A DNA stretch of 53,384 nt, from assembly GCA_016282835.1 (NCBI GenBank), contig JAEELR010000057.1, positions 1 to 53,384 of the forward strand. The letters run 5' to 3'. Shown here piece after piece: positions 52,169-53,384 of this stretch. Each line of letters begins with the position of its first letter. Positions within the stretch are counted from its first letter, which is position 1. A model generated the notes under the pieces. It searched no databases and was not told the origin of the DNA. It was given only the letters and a program-made list of their open reading frames with translations. The position numbers and the translations under genes were made by a program. This DNA is from Treponema sp. Lineage in GTDB: Bacteria > Spirochaetota > Spirochaetia > Treponematales > Treponemataceae.

Positions 52169-53384
52169 ATGAAGCGTTTATTTTCCAGTTTAAGTTTTTG
52201 TTTTTTTATAATTCTATTTCATTCATATAGTTTCCCGCTTTGGGCAGAATATGCTGAAAGTTTAATCGATGAAGAAAGAATAGAGAAAGCTTTAGATGAG
52301 TTTTATTTGACGTTAAGTGATGATGAAAAAATTGAGCAGTTATTCTTAGTTAATATAGAGGGAAATGAAAAATTTTATCCTGTTGAAAAATGCAGTGAAA
52401 TTCCTTCGCTGGTAAAAAATAATCCGCAGTTAAAGAATAAAGCTTTAGTGCCGGGCGGAATTCTTCTCTTTAATTACAATATCGCTTCCAGTGCAGAGAA
52501 AGTTTTTTCTTTTACAAAAAGCATTAAAGAGTTTTATAAAGATGAAAACCTGGTGCTTCCATATATTTCTGTTGACCAGGAAGGTGGCTTTGTAAACCGC
52601 TTTAAAAACATTACAAGTGTTTTTACCTCGCAGGAAAATGTATCCGCCAAATTGGATCCAATGCAGGCTTACGAATACTATAAACTTCAGGCCAGACAGT
52701 TAAAGCTTTTAGGCGTCGATTTGAATTTAAGCCCGGTAGCAGAGCCTTTAACGGAAACAAATAAAGCTTTTCTTCTTTCAAGGAGCTTTGGCCGTGTACC
52801 AGAGGCTTGTGTTTATACGCTTGCAGAAGTAGAAGCCTTTCATAGCGAAAATCTTTCCTGTGTCCTGAAGCATTTCCCGGGAAACTCAAATACTGACCCT
52901 CATACAGGACTTCCTTTTTTAGACTGCACTGAAGCTGAATTATTCAACACTTATCTGCTTCCATTTAAATTTTCTCTTTCTTCAAGACCAGAAGGAATTT
53001 TAATGAGTCACATTCAGGTAAAAAATAATGATGAAAAAAATCCTTCGTGTTTAAGTTCTTATTGGATCAGTGAAGTTCTAAAAACTAAGTATGAATATAC
53101 GGGGCTTATAATCAGCGATGATATTTTTATGGCTGCCCTTGAAAAAAATGGCTTTCCACCAGAAGTTGCCTGTGTTAAAGCAATTGAAGCCGGCTGTGAT
53201 GTAATTATGCTGAGTGAAAAACGTTTTGCGCGTGCTGCACAGTATTTGCTTTCCTATGCAGAAAAAAATCCTGAGTTTAAAAAGCTGCTGGCTCTTGCTT
53301 CAAAAAATGTACTGAGGGAAAAATTAAATCAGGGGCTTTTAGTTTATTCTGAAAAAGAAAATGCTGTTACTAAGAAAGTACAAA
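52169..53384 (+). CDS. Exported glycoside hydrolase family 3 (NagZ-like), 3' end cut by window edge
   Basis: It is probably a beta-N-acetylglucosaminidase-like enzyme. The first 405 codons are visible. A hydrophobic signal segment (SFCFFIILFHSYSFPLWA) precedes the GH3 catalytic barrel. Motifs in order are PGGILLFNYN, VDQEGGFVNRF, LGVDLNLSPVAEP, KHFPGNSNTDPHTGLP, and IISDDIFM with the likely nucleophile Asp317. The loop after KHFPG is two residues shorter than in NagZ, and its usual His-Gly is Asn-Ser. The Asp-x-His acid/base pair is kept (DPH). NagZ in E. coli is cytoplasmic, so export is a difference. The ATG at 52169 is the only good start. Confidence 0.88.
   Translation, partial: MKRLFSSLSFCFFIILFHSYSFPLWAEYAESLIDEERIEKALDEFYLTLSDDEKIEQLFLVNIEGNEKFYPVEKCSEIPSLVKNNPQLKNKALVPGGILLFNYNIASSAEKVFSFTKSIKEFYKDENLVLPYISVDQEGGFVNRFKNITSVFTSQENVSAKLDPMQAYEYYKLQARQLKLLGVDLNLSPVAEPLTETNKAFLLSRSFGRVPEACVYTLAEVEAFHSENLSCVLKHFPGNSNTDPHTGLPFLDCTEAELFNTYLLPFKFSLSSRPEGILMSHIQVKNNDEKNPSCLSSYWISEVLKTKYEYTGLIISDDIFMAALEKNGFPPEVACVKAIEAGCDVIMLSEKRFARAAQYLLSYAEKNPEFKKLLALASKNVLREKLNQGLLVYSEKENAVTKKVQ

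Overview
The window is a gene-dense stretch of AT-rich bacterial DNA carrying 41 protein genes on both strands, two of them cut by the window edges. It most resembles a spirochaete, probably a host-associated Treponema. The signs are a eukaryote-type isoleucyl-tRNA synthetase, a PUR-domain nucleic-acid-binding protein like Borrelia BpuR, an LptD-type outer-membrane protein, spirochaetal lipoboxes, a CorC/TlyC protein without a membrane domain, and many exported TPR proteins of unknown role. No rRNA, tRNA, insertion sequence, phage gene or CRISPR array was seen. No gap between genes exceeds about 215 bases.

Layout. 1-6959: a reverse-strand RluA-type pseudouridine synthase (cut by the left edge), then ileS, a lipoprotein, an extended uracil phosphoribosyltransferase and a TPR lipoprotein. 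6960-8272: hairpin repeats and a membrane protein with a degenerate GGDEF domain, divergent from lon. 8273-17107: lon, uvrA and lptD. 17108-19040: a GC-rich repeat, a histone-H1-like protein and an exported sulfatase-modifying-factor-fold protein. 19060-25274: phoH-pgpH-ybeY-corC and a long TPR protein. 25291-34739: a divergent pair (FN3/TPR protein and a Cas2-like small protein), prfB with its programmed frameshift, then an envelope cluster of unknown exported protein, ftsY, unknown protein, lolC, lolD and lolE. 34786-39099: mcsA, a degenerate mcsB and clpC. 39204-43906: avtA, a phosphoribosyltransferase, a cell-surface-like protein and rnhB. 43928-48118 (reverse): PUR protein, cysteine desulfurase, aroB, an unknown exported protein and tmk. 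48257-53384: a membrane-anchored metallophosphatase, pncB, a short-chain dehydrogenase and a GH3 glycosidase cut by the right edge.

How the genes work together. Several blocks concern the envelope: lptD, lolCDE with ftsY, and many signal-peptide or lipobox proteins. Others concern proteostasis (lon, mcsA/mcsB/clpC) and translation or RNA quality (ileS, rluA-like, ybeY, prfB). Nucleotide-salvage genes (upp-like, tmk, pncB, a PRPP-binding transferase) are scattered through the window.

Most notable signals. (1) At least six genes lack a Shine-Dalgarno sequence and have a -35/-10 promoter whose -10 box ends only 6-7 bases before the ATG, which predicts leaderless mRNAs. These coexist with leadered genes that have strong ribosome-binding sites. 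(2) The McsB homologue has lost its predicted catalytic residues but keeps its ClpC operon context. (3) Thymidylate kinase lacks the P-loop lysine. (4) Four dispersed hairpin repeats sit only in intergenic gaps. All functional statements rest on reading motifs by eye; no database search was run.
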